Assembly (NCBI RefSeq): GCF_900156155.1 | Contig: NZ_FTMD01000011.1 | Location: forward strand, 62,001 to 126,000 | Direction of reading: 5' to 3' | Source of the DNA: Aromatoleum tolulyticum | Lineage (GTDB): Bacteria > Pseudomonadota > Gammaproteobacteria > Burkholderiales > Rhodocyclaceae | DNA: 64,000 bases | In this document: positions 14,510 through 22,551 of the stretch, one piece after another | Layout: each line of letters begins with the position of its first letter | Numbering within the stretch: the first letter of the stretch is position 1 | The notes under the pieces: model-generated | Databases searched by the model: none | Told to the model about the DNA's origin: nothing | The model's input: the letters and a program-made list of their open reading frames with translations, nothing else | Position numbers and translations under genes: made by a program

Positions 14510-16636
14510 TCAGAAGCGATAGGTCGCCGTTGCCTGCAGCGTGCGCGGTGCGCCGGGCTGGTTCAGGCCATTGACGCTGCCGTGGGCGGTCGCCCAGTAC
14601 TCGCGGTCGAAGACGTTCTTGAGGTTGAACGCGAGGTCGTAGGCCTTGCTGCGGTAGAGCAGCGCCGCGTCGAACACCGCGAAGCCGGGCAGGCGCACGA
14701 GGTTGTCGGGCGAGGCGTACTGCGAGGCCTGCGCGTGCACGCCGCCGCCGAGGCTCCAGCCGCGGCCCAGTTCGCGCGTCACCCAGATCGAACCGCTGTG
14801 GCGCGGCGTGAGCGCGGCGTTCTTGCCCTCGAAGGGCACGGTGACGCGGCGGGTGCCGAAGTTCGCCCCGCCGGTGGCGGTCGATTTCACGATCTCGGTG
14901 TCGAGGTACGCATAGCCGGCGTGGACCTGCCAGCCCGGCGCCGGGCGGCCGGAGATCGACAGCTCCAGGCCGTCGGTGCGCTGCTCGCCGGCATTGATCG
15001 TCTGGCGCGTGGCCGGATCGGTGATCTTCATGTCTTCGCGCACGAGCTGGAAGATCGACGCGCCGGCCGACAGCGCGCCGCCGAGGAAGTCCCACTTCGC
15101 GCCGATCTCGTGGTTGGTGGTGATCTCGGGGTCGGCGTCGACGTTGGAGGCGGAGAGCTGGAACTGCTCGGCCGAGGGCTGGAAGGAGCGCGACACGGAG
15201 GCGTAGTAGGCTTGGCTCGCATCCGGCTGCCACACAAGGCCGGCGCGCGGGCTCCATTCGCGGTCGGTGCGCTCGAAGTCGGGCTTGGTCGCCTCGGTGG
15301 TCTTCTGGCGGTACTCGTCATGCCGCACGCCGACCAGCGCCTTCCACTGCTCGCCGAGTGCGATCTGGTCCTGCACGTAGAAGGCGGTGCTGTCCTGCGT
15401 GGTGACGTTGTCGATGGTGCGCGAGTTGGGCGCGCGCGTCGTGTAGGGCGGGATCGCGCCGCCGGGGTTGTAGAGCGGCACGCGGTCGATGCCGATCCAG
15501 TTGTCGATGTCGAGGCCCTTGTCCTGGGTGCCGACCTCGATGCCGTAGAGCAGCGTGTGCTGCAGGCCGCCGAGCTTCACGCGCTGGGTGAGTTCGAGCT
15601 GGTTGAACCAGCCTTCCTCGTCGCGCACGACGTGGCCGTGGGTGCGCTGCATCATGAGCTGGCCGCCGGAGAGCGTGTAGGCGCTGCCCGAGCGGTACAG
15701 GGTGTTGTCGCGGTCGAGCTTGAAGTCGTAGTAGCGCAGCACGTTGCGCAGCGACCATGTGTCGTTGAAGCGGTGCGACAGGGTCGCCGTCGCGGTGTTC
15801 ATCGTCGCGGTGGTCGTGTCGTCGCGATCGGCGTTGCCGGAGCCGTAGTAAGTGTCGTGATCGACGTCGAGCGGGCGGCCGTTGTTGTCGGGGATGCCGA
15901 AGTCGGTCGGGCGGCGGTCGCGGTTGTGCGAGAGCTGCAGCAGCAGGCGCGTGTCCTCGCCGAGCTTGAGGTCGACCGAGGGCGCGATGGCCTCGCGCTT
16001 GAGGAAGGACTCGTCGCGGAAGCCGGTGGAGTCCTCGAAGGCACCGGTCAGGCGGAAGGCGTGGCCGCCCGTGCCTAGCGCACCGGCGGTGTCGAAGCTG
16101 ATGCGCTTTTCGCCTTCGCTGTCGAGCTGCACGGTGATCTCGCGGATCGCCTGCGTCGTCGGCAGCTTGCTCACGCGATTGATGATGCCGCCCGAGGAGC
16201 CGCGGCCGTAGAGCACTGCGGCGGGACCTTTCAGGACCTCGATGCGTTCGGTGTTGGACAGGTCGCGGAAGTACAGCGCGTCGTCGCGCACGCCATCGAC
16301 AAAAGTGTCGCCGATCGCGGTGAAGCCGCGGATCGCGAACTGGTCGCGCTGGCCGTCGCCCATGTTGAGCGTCACGCCGGGCACGTTCTGCAGCGCGTCG
16401 GCGAGCGAGCGCACGCCCTGGTCGGCGATCAGCTCGGGGCCGACGACGTTCACGGTCTGCGGGATGTCGCGCAGCGGGGCGGTGCCCTTCGTCGCGGAGG
16501 ACGAGACGAGCGGGTTGTAGGACGGCGCGGCGGCGCCCTGTTCGGCGGTGACGGTGACGGCGGGCAGGGTGGCCTGGGCGGCAGCGAGGGCGGGCAGCGC
16601 AGCCGCGATCGCCACGGCGAGGGTGGTGGGACGCAT
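14510..16636 (-). CDS. TonB-dependent siderophore receptor
   Basis: Outer-membrane receptor (708 aa) that imports a ferric siderophore using TonB energy. It has a signal peptide (LAVAIAAALPALAAAQ), a plug domain (about 50-160) with DIPQTVNVV, the LADALQNVPGV block and IEVLKGPAAVLYGRGSSGGI, and a 22-strand barrel ending in ATATYRF. The order and motifs match the TonB-siderophore receptor family; the particular ligand cannot be told from sequence. The start at 16636 is chosen because of GGAG eight bases upstream and the signal peptide; the longer frame would add 70 atypical residues. A Fur-like AT-rich island lies about 105 bases upstream. Confidence 0.9.
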   Translation of the reverse strand: MRPTTLAVAIAAALPALAAAQATLPAVTVTAEQGAAAPSYNPLVSSSATKGTAPLRDIPQTVNVVGPELIADQGVRSLADALQNVPGVTLNMGDGQRDQFAIRGFTAIGDTFVDGVRDDALYFRDLSNTERIEVLKGPAAVLYGRGSSGGIINRVSKLPTTQAIREITVQLDSEGEKRISFDTAGALGTGGHAFRLTGAFEDSTGFRDESFLKREAIAPSVDLKLGEDTRLLLQLSHNRDRRPTDFGIPDNNGRPLDVDHDTYYGSGNADRDDTTTATMNTATATLSHRFNDTWSLRNVLRYYDFKLDRDNTLYRSGSAYTLSGGQLMMQRTHGHVVRDEEGWFNQLELTQRVKLGGLQHTLLYGIEVGTQDKGLDIDNWIGIDRVPLYNPGGAIPPYTTRAPNSRTIDNVTTQDSTAFYVQDQIALGEQWKALVGVRHDEYRQKTTEATKPDFERTDREWSPRAGLVWQPDASQAYYASVSRSFQPSAEQFQLSASNVDADPEITTNHEIGAKWDFLGGALSAGASIFQLVREDMKITDPATRQTINAGEQRTDGLELSISGRPAPGWQVHAGYAYLDTEIVKSTATGGANFGTRRVTVPFEGKNAALTPRHSGSIWVTRELGRGWSLGGGVHAQASQYASPDNLVRLPGFAVFDAALLYRSKAYDLAFNLKNVFDREYWATAHGSVNGLNQPGAPRTLQATATYRF

Positions 16637-16734
16637 GGGGACTCCGGTCGGGACGTTTCTGGCTGGCGATCCGTCCGGAGGCGGCGGAATGGCTGGCTGG
16701 GAGGTGTGTTCTGAGGGCGGATTGTATTGCAGTG

Positions 16735-16765
16735 TGTAAATGCGAATCAATCGCAAATAAGATTC
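16735..16765 (-). promoter_or_regulatory. Fur-box-like island upstream of the TonB receptor
   Basis: An AT-rich segment in otherwise GC-rich DNA holds the dyad TGCGA-atcaa-TCGCA (16741-16755), flanked by aaa and aataagattc, giving repeated GCGAAT/AATCGC-type half-sites like Fur boxes of betaproteobacteria. Similar islands precede ftrA and hemP. Control by Fur is inferred. Confidence 0.5.
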
Positions 16766-17128
16766 GTTGTATTTACACCACCACCTGCCGCGCAAGGTAC
16801 GCAGATGCATCGTGTTGCGAAGGCATGTCATTTGCGATGCGAACACGTTCTCGAGCGTGACGTCCGCAAGCCGGCGGTTTCCGACCGGTCACAGCTGGCG
16901 CACACGGGGCCGTACCGTACCGATAGTTCATCGACGGCAAGCGAGGCGACGTCTCTACCCTGTCAACCAGGGCTCATGCAGGAGTAGAAAGATGTCATCC
17001 GTCCCCGGCTGAAGCCGGTCGTGTATGCCTTGCTCGCCGCAAGCGCCTGCGGCAATGCTTCGAGCGCCTGTACGACGAGCGCACCGCCGACCGCGGCATT
17101 CCCTCGCAGGGCGCCCGCCCTTACTCCG
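16766..17128. other. Intergenic stretch without a recognisable gene
   Basis: This 360-base stretch between the receptor promoter and iorB has no convincing coding frame. A short plus-strand frame ending near 17130 can be read as KRLRQCFERLYDERTADRG in one phase, with basic helix-like composition, but it has no start, no ribosome site and no clear relatives. A small hairpin ccggct-ga-agccgg lies near 17007. It may be gene debris or only spacer. Confidence 0.35.
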
Positions 17129-19324
17129 TCAGGCCTTCAGCTGCTCGCCGATCGGCAGCGTGCGGATGCGCTTGCCGGTCGCGGCGAACAGCGCATTCAC
17201 GAGCGCCGGCGCGAGCGGCGGCACGCCCGGTTCGCCGACTCCGGTCGGTTTCGCAGCCGAGCGCACGATATGCACCTCGACGCGCGGCATCTGGTCGATG
17301 CGCAGGATCGGGTAGTCGTGGAAGTTCGACTGCTCGACCACCCCGTCCCTGAGCGTGATCGCGCCGCTGAGCGCGGCGGCAAGCCCGAAGCCGATTCCGC
17401 CTTCCATCTGCGCGCGGATCACGTCCGGATTCACGGCGATGCCGCAATCCACCGCACACACGACGCGATCGACGGTGAAACCGCCGTCGGCTGCGACCGT
17501 GACCTCGACCACCTGCGCGACGAAGGTGTTGAAGGACTCGTGCACCGCGACGCCGCGACCGCGCCGGCCTGTCTGCGCCGGCGCGAGCGGCTTGCTCCAG
17601 CCGGCCTTGTCGGCGGCGAGCTTCAGCACGCCGGCGTGGCGCGGGTGCGCGCCGAGGAGGTCGAGCCGGTACGCGACCGGATCGGCCCCCGCGGCCGTCG
17701 CCAGCTCGTCGAGGAAGACCTCGGCCGCGAACGCGGTGTGGGTCGAGCCCACCGAGCGCCACCACAGCACCGGTACCTTCACGTCCTTGCTCGTCGTGTG
17801 CAGTTCGACCTGCAGGTTGGGGATCGCATAGGGCAGGTTCGCCGCGCCTTCGACCGAGGTCGCGTCGACGCCGTCCTTGACCATCGCGGCCTCTAACGCC
17901 GTGCCGGCGAGGATCGACTGGCCGACGATGCGCTGCGACCACGCGAGCGGCTTGCCCTGCGCATCGAGCGCGGCGCGCAGGCGGTGCAGGTACAGCGGCC
18001 GGTAGTAGCCGGCGCGCATGTCGTCCTCGCGCGACCACACCAGCTTCACCGGCGCCTCGCCGCGGATCGCCTTCACGATGTGCGCCGTCTCCAGCACGTA
18101 ATCGGCGGCCGGGTTCGCGCGCCGGCCGAAACTGCCACCGGCGAACAGCATGTTGAGCTTCACCTGCTCGGGCTTGAGGCCGAAGAAGGCGGCCAGCGTG
18201 TATTGGTCGCCGGTCTGGAACTGCTCGCCGTTCCACACCTCGCAGCCTTGTGCATCGACGCGCATCACGCAGTTGAGCGGCTCCATCGGCGCATGCGCGA
18301 GGTAGGGGAAGGCGTATTCCGCTTCCAGCGCCTTTGCGCCCTCGATCAAGGCCTTGTCCGTGTCGCCGTCGCGGCGCGCGACCAGCCCCGGCGTCACGGC
18401 GAGTTTCCGGTAGTCGGCGAAGATCTGCGCGGAGCTGCCGCGGTAGGCAGCGCTGTCGTCCCAGTCGATCTGCAGCGCGTCGCGCCCCTTCTTTGCGGTC
18501 CAGTAGTCGCGCGCCAGCACCGCGACGCCCTGCGGGATGCGCTCCACGCGCACCACGCCGGGCACCGCGCGCGCCGCCCGTTCATCGACTGCGCGCACGG
18601 TCGCGCCGAAGCGCGGCGGGTGCGCGACGACCGCGACGAGCATCCCCGGCAGCTTCACGTCCTGCGTGAACTGCGCGCGGCCGGTGGTCTTCTCGACGCT
18701 GTCCTTGCGCGGCACGTGGCGCCCGATCAGCGTGAAGTCCTTGGGATCCTTCAGGCGCACTTCCTGCGGCACCGCCTGTTTCGCCGCGGCCTCGGCCAGT
18801 TCGCCGAAGCTCGCCTTGCGGCCGCTCTTCGCATGGCTGACGACGCCCGCCCTGATGCGGATCTCGCCGGCCGGCACCTTCCAGCGCGCCGCCGCCGCCT
18901 GCACCAGCATTGCCCGCGCGCTCGCGCCCGCCTGGCGCAGTTGCTCGTAGGAGTTGGCGATCGCGGTGCTGCCGCCGGTGCCCTGCGACGGGCCGAAGAG
19001 CAGATTGTTGTAGCGCTTGGCGTCGGCCGGGGCGCCTTCGACGACGACCTGCGCCCAGTCGGCGTCCAGTTCCTCGGCGACCAGGGTCGCGAGGCCGGTG
19101 TATGTGCCCTGGCCCATCTCCAGATGCTTGGCGATGACCGTCACGCGGTTGTCGCTGCCGATGCGCACGAAGGTATTCGGCGCGAAGGCGGCTTCCTCGC
19201 CCTGCGATTCCTTCGCCGCGGCGGCCAGCGCGGAACCTGCGCCCGGCAGCACCAGCCCCAGCGTGAGGCCGGCGCCGGCCTTGAGGAAGTCGCGACGCGA
19301 CACGTTCTCGATGCGGCTCGTCAT
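17129..19324 (-). CDS. iorB: Molybdopterin-binding subunit of an isoquinoline-1-oxidoreductase-type enzyme
   Basis: Large catalytic subunit (731 aa) of a xanthine-oxidase-family molybdenum hydroxylase, of the two-subunit isoquinoline-1-oxidoreductase/aldehyde-dehydrogenase branch. The N-terminus SRRDFLKAGAGLTLGLVLPG is a Tat signal, so the folded enzyme is exported to the periplasm. Family blocks include VIAKHLEMGQGTYTGLATLVAEE (here only located, around residue 65), GGSFGRRANPAADYV and the C-terminal GVGEPGVPPLAPALVNA loop that holds the catalytic Glu. It overlaps iorA by four bases. The true substrate is unknown; several such enzymes act on aldehydes or N-heterocycles. Confidence 0.87.
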   Translation of the reverse strand: MTSRIENVSRRDFLKAGAGLTLGLVLPGAGSALAAAAKESQGEEAAFAPNTFVRIGSDNRVTVIAKHLEMGQGTYTGLATLVAEELDADWAQVVVEGAPADAKRYNNLLFGPSQGTGGSTAIANSYEQLRQAGASARAMLVQAAAARWKVPAGEIRIRAGVVSHAKSGRKASFGELAEAAAKQAVPQEVRLKDPKDFTLIGRHVPRKDSVEKTTGRAQFTQDVKLPGMLVAVVAHPPRFGATVRAVDERAARAVPGVVRVERIPQGVAVLARDYWTAKKGRDALQIDWDDSAAYRGSSAQIFADYRKLAVTPGLVARRDGDTDKALIEGAKALEAEYAFPYLAHAPMEPLNCVMRVDAQGCEVWNGEQFQTGDQYTLAAFFGLKPEQVKLNMLFAGGSFGRRANPAADYVLETAHIVKAIRGEAPVKLVWSREDDMRAGYYRPLYLHRLRAALDAQGKPLAWSQRIVGQSILAGTALEAAMVKDGVDATSVEGAANLPYAIPNLQVELHTTSKDVKVPVLWWRSVGSTHTAFAAEVFLDELATAAGADPVAYRLDLLGAHPRHAGVLKLAADKAGWSKPLAPAQTGRRGRGVAVHESFNTFVAQVVEVTVAADGGFTVDRVVCAVDCGIAVNPDVIRAQMEGGIGFGLAAALSGAITLRDGVVEQSNFHDYPILRIDQMPRVEVHIVRSAAKPTGVGEPGVPPLAPALVNALFAATGKRIRTLPIGEQLKA

Positions 19325-19794
19325 GCCGTGCCCCTCCCCGCGAGGTTCTTCGCGGCTTCGTGGATCGCGGCGCGGATGCGCACGTAGGTCGCGCAGCGGC
19401 ACAGGTTGCCGGCCATCGCCGCGTCGATGTCCGCGTCGCTCGGCCGCGGTGTCTTCGCCAGCAATGCGGTGGCCGCCATGATCTGGCCGGACTGGCAGTA
19501 GCCGCACTGCACGACGTCGAGCTTCTGCCACGCCGCCTGCACCGCCGCGCCGACGCGGTTCCTGCCGACCTGTTCGATGGTCGTGACGTGCTTGTCGGCA
19601 ACCGCCGAGACCGGCGTCGAACAGGACTTCACCGCGATGCCGTCGACATGCACCGTGCACGCGCCGCACAGCCCCATGCCGCAGCCGAACTTGGTGCCGG
19701 TGAGTTCCTGGCCGTCGCGCAGCACCCACAGCAACGGGGTGTCCTCGGGCATGGAGGAGTTGACCTTCTGCCCGTTGAGGATGAATCGGGTCAT
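19321..19794 (-). CDS. iorA: [2Fe-2S] subunit of the molybdenum hydroxylase
   Basis: Small iron-sulfur subunit (157 aa) with two [2Fe-2S] clusters that carry electrons from the molybdenum site. The N-terminal plant-type ferredoxin domain has GTKFGCGMGLCGACTVHVDG and the later Cys of KSCSTPV. The C-terminal helical domain has CGYCQSGQIM and GNLCRCATYVRIRAAI. It lacks its own signal peptide and presumably rides out with the Tat-exported large subunit. GGAG seven bases before the ATG supports the start. No cytochrome c subunit or MocA/XdhC-type maturation gene follows, so the electron acceptor and cofactor insertion must be encoded elsewhere. Confidence 0.9.
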   Translation of the reverse strand: MTRFILNGQKVNSSMPEDTPLLWVLRDGQELTGTKFGCGMGLCGACTVHVDGIAVKSCSTPVSAVADKHVTTIEQVGRNRVGAAVQAAWQKLDVVQCGYCQSGQIMAATALLAKTPRPSDADIDAAMAGNLCRCATYVRIRAAIHEAAKNLAGRGTA

Positions 19795-19888
19795 CGCAAT
19801 CTCCTGTCGGGGCGGCCCCGGTCTCTAGCCGGGATGCCGATGACCAACAGGTTAGATTATTTATGTTGCAAGATCGACCCGGCGCGCA

Positions 19889-21283
19889 TTACCAGACGTA
19901 ATACATCAGTACCCAGGGCACGACCGCGGCCGCGGTGCCCGCGCCGAACGCCAGCAGGGCGCCGATGCGCCGCAGCGTCGGCGCCGTGGTGCGGCGGACG
20001 TGGATGGCCGCCAGACCCAGGCTCGCCAGCGTCGCCGCCACGAGCAGCGTGGCGCGCGCTTCCGGCAGCGCCGTGAGGATCACCCCTTCGGCGGCGAGCA
20101 GGGTGACCGTGAGGCCCGAGAGCCCGAGGAACACGCCGGCGCCGCCGAGCGGGATCAGCGCATAGGCGAGCCGCAGGCGCGCGGCCGTGTCGCCGAGCAG
20201 GCCGGCGGCGATGCGCAACCACAGCGTGATCCAGCCGCCGAGCACCAGCGCCGTGACGCCGATGTACGCAAGGATCATGATCCCGTCGAGCCACGTGAAT
20301 ACGTCGTTCGTTTCGGGGTAGTGGGTCAGCAGCCACCACGGGATGTCGTCACCGAGCAGCGCGAAGGCGTCGCGCTCGACCAGCCACTCCGCGGCGGCGA
20401 GTTTCGCGCGCACGAACCACGGCGAGGCCGACCACTGGAAGGCGCCGATCGCGGTGCCGATGATGCCGAACACCAGCAGGCGCACTTCCCAGCGGTCCGC
20501 GTCCTGCGCGTCGAGCTGCGCGACCTCGCTGCCGGGCACGCGCGCGGCGAGGCTCACCGCGTCGCGATGCCCCGCGCAGCGCCCGCACATGTGGCAGTCG
20601 GCGGCGCTCTCCATGCGGCGGATGTCCACCAGCGGCGCGCAGTTGATCGGGATCACCTTTTTCGCGCCATACGACTCCCATGCCGCGCGGTCGGTGCGGA
20701 AATGCACCGGCGCGAGCCGCGACAGCAGGCCGAACACACCGTTCACCGGGCACAGGTGGCGGCACCACACGCGCTTGCCGCGGCCATAGACCAGGCCCAC
20801 GGCGATCGCCGCGACGGTCGATCCGCCCAGCACCAGCAATGCCGCCTTGGGGTACTCGTACACGCTCACGAGCTGGCCATATACCGTCGTGCCGAGGAAG
20901 GCGACGAAGGGCCAGCCACCCCACTTGATCCAGCGCGGCACCGGGCGGCCGAGGCCGAAGCGCGACACCTGCTCGGAGACGAAACCCTCCGGGCACATCA
21001 CGCCGCACCACACGCGCCCCATCAGCATCATCGACACCAGCACGAAGGGCCACCAGATGCCCCAGAAGGCGAACTGCGCGAAGAGCGTCAGGTTGTTCCA
21101 CAGGCGCGCGTCCGAGTCCGGCAGCGGCAGGAAGGCGGGCGTGACGACGAGGAACAGGTAGGCAGCGAGGATCGCCCACTGCACGCCGACGATCCAGCCG
21201 CGATGGCGGCGCATCAGCTCGCCCACGCGGGCAAGGCGCGGGCGGGCGGAGGCAGCGGCGGTTGGCATGGCGCAGGTGTTCAT
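19889..21283 (-). CDS. ftrD: FtrD-type polyferredoxin membrane protein
   Basis: Inner-membrane iron-sulfur protein (464 aa) resembling NapH/CcoG-like ferredoxin membrane proteins and matching FtrD of the FtrABCD ferrous-iron system. It has several helices and Cys motifs WCGVMCPEGF, WCRHLCPVNG and CHMCGRC, which can carry [4Fe-4S] clusters or thiol redox centres. In the known system it is thought to hand electrons to the periplasmic oxidation and permeation steps carried out by FtrB and FtrC. Its ATG overlaps the ftrC stop by four bases. It is the last gene of the ftr operon. Confidence 0.85.
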   Translation of the reverse strand: MNTCAMPTAAASARPRLARVGELMRRHRGWIVGVQWAILAAYLFLVVTPAFLPLPDSDARLWNNLTLFAQFAFWGIWWPFVLVSMMLMGRVWCGVMCPEGFVSEQVSRFGLGRPVPRWIKWGGWPFVAFLGTTVYGQLVSVYEYPKAALLVLGGSTVAAIAVGLVYGRGKRVWCRHLCPVNGVFGLLSRLAPVHFRTDRAAWESYGAKKVIPINCAPLVDIRRMESAADCHMCGRCAGHRDAVSLAARVPGSEVAQLDAQDADRWEVRLLVFGIIGTAIGAFQWSASPWFVRAKLAAAEWLVERDAFALLGDDIPWWLLTHYPETNDVFTWLDGIMILAYIGVTALVLGGWITLWLRIAAGLLGDTAARLRLAYALIPLGGAGVFLGLSGLTVTLLAAEGVILTALPEARATLLVAATLASLGLAAIHVRRTTAPTLRRIGALLAFGAGTAAAVVPWVLMYYVW

Positions 21284-22098
21284 GCCGCGGCCCTCTGCTG
21301 CAGCCGCCCGAGCAGCGCGATCACGCCCCAGTAGCCCAGCCACGCGATCAGCACCATCAACGAGGGCTGCGCGCGATAGCCGGCGAAGGCTGCGGCGATG
21401 CCGCCCGCCGTGCTGCCGTCGGCGAGCAGCGCCGAGCTGTCCCACACCGGCTCGATGAGCGGCGGCAGCCACTCCATGTCGATCAGGCGCTCGACGCCCG
21501 ATACCAGCAGTGCCGCCGCGAGCAGCAACAGCACGATCTCGCTCGCGCGGAAGAACAGGCGCCCCGGCAACCAGCGCGCGCCCGACAGGATCACCCACGC
21601 GGTCGCCAGCGCCAGCGCGAAGCCGATGCCCGCGCCCGCGAACAGGCGAGCGAGCGTTTCGCCGGACTGCTCCATCGCCAGTCCGTACAGGAACAGCACG
21701 GTTTCCGCCCCCTCGCGGCCCACCGCGATCGCCGCCAGTATGGCGACCGACGCGCCGCCGGCCGAATCCGCGGCGCGTGAGAGGCCGGCCTCCAGTTCGC
21801 GCTTCATGTGGCGTCCGTGCGAGCGCATCCACAGCACCATGTGCGTGATCAGGCCGGCGGCGGCAAACACGATCGCGGTCTGGAACAGGTCCAGCGCGTC
21901 GGCCGCGAGCCACCCATGCACGCCCAGCATCGTCAGTGCGAGGAAGCCCGCGAGCGCGAGTCCGCCGCCGATGCCCGCCCACAGGTGATGCACGCCGATC
22001 CGGGTGTCTCCGCGTTCGCGGATCCACGCGAGCAGGATGCTGATGATCAGGATCGCCTCGACGCTCTCGCGCCATACGATGAATAGTGCGTTGCCCAT
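21280..22098 (-). CDS. ftrC: FTR1/EfeU-type iron permease
   Basis: Inner-membrane high-affinity iron permease (272 aa) of the OFeT/FTR1 family. Both REXXE iron-binding motifs are present: RESVE in the first helix (residues 10-14) and REGAE in the middle helix. Seven hydrophobic helices are visible. In Bordetella and Brucella-type FtrABCD systems it takes up Fe(III) produced by periplasmic oxidation of Fe(II). It lies between ftrB and ftrD with tight spacing and overlap, so it is translated as part of one message. Confidence 0.92.
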   Translation of the reverse strand: MGNALFIVWRESVEAILIISILLAWIRERGDTRIGVHHLWAGIGGGLALAGFLALTMLGVHGWLAADALDLFQTAIVFAAAGLITHMVLWMRSHGRHMKRELEAGLSRAADSAGGASVAILAAIAVGREGAETVLFLYGLAMEQSGETLARLFAGAGIGFALALATAWVILSGARWLPGRLFFRASEIVLLLLAAALLVSGVERLIDMEWLPPLIEPVWDSSALLADGSTAGGIAAAFAGYRAQPSLMVLIAWLGYWGVIALLGRLQQRAAA

Positions 22099-22119
22099 GC
22101 TGCCGGCCTCCCGAAGTGC

Positions 22120-22473
22120 TTACTTGGCGACGAAACGGCCCTTCGCCGTGTCGGGGTGGAACTCGCCGAAGAACGGATAGGAGCCCGGCTTCAACGGCGG
22201 AAAGATGGTGCTGCGGGTCACGCCCGGGCCCACCACGAGCTCCTTGAACGGCGTGCTCGTCTCGAACTCTTCGGGGCCGACGTTGCGGTTCGTCAGTTGC
22301 AGGCGGAAGCGCGTGTTGGCGGGCACTTCGATCGTCTCGGGCGTGAAGCGGCCGTTCTCCGCGACGACCTCGAAGGTCGGCATGTCGGCGCGCGCAAGGG
22401 CAGGTGCCGCGAGGACGGCGGCGGCAAGGGCGAGGCTGCGGACGGAGGCGATCAGGCTGGCTGGAATCTTCAT
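22120..22473 (-). CDS. ftrB: FtrB-type periplasmic cupredoxin
   Basis: Exported cupredoxin-domain protein (117 aa) with a signal peptide (SLALAAAVLAAPALARA) and the EfeO/cupredoxin-type blocks RFTPETIEVPANTRFRL and GSYPFFGEFHPDTAKG. In FtrABCD it is the likely ferroxidase or electron-transfer partner of the FTR1 permease. The start ATG at 22473 puts the signal peptide at the N-terminus; the frame extends a further ten residues upstream without a good ribosome site. It is separated from ftrA by an inserted porin gene, an arrangement different from the usual ftrAB adjacency. Confidence 0.87.
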   Translation of the reverse strand: MKIPASLIASVRSLALAAAVLAAPALARADMPTFEVVAENGRFTPETIEVPANTRFRLQLTNRNVGPEEFETSTPFKELVVGPGVTRSTIFPPLKPGSYPFFGEFHPDTAKGRFVAK

Positions 22474-22551
22474 GGCTGGCGGGTTCTCACCGTGGAAATG
22501 CAAAAGCCCCGCCCGGCGGAAAGCCGGGCAGGGCGAAAGGAGCGTTGGCGC

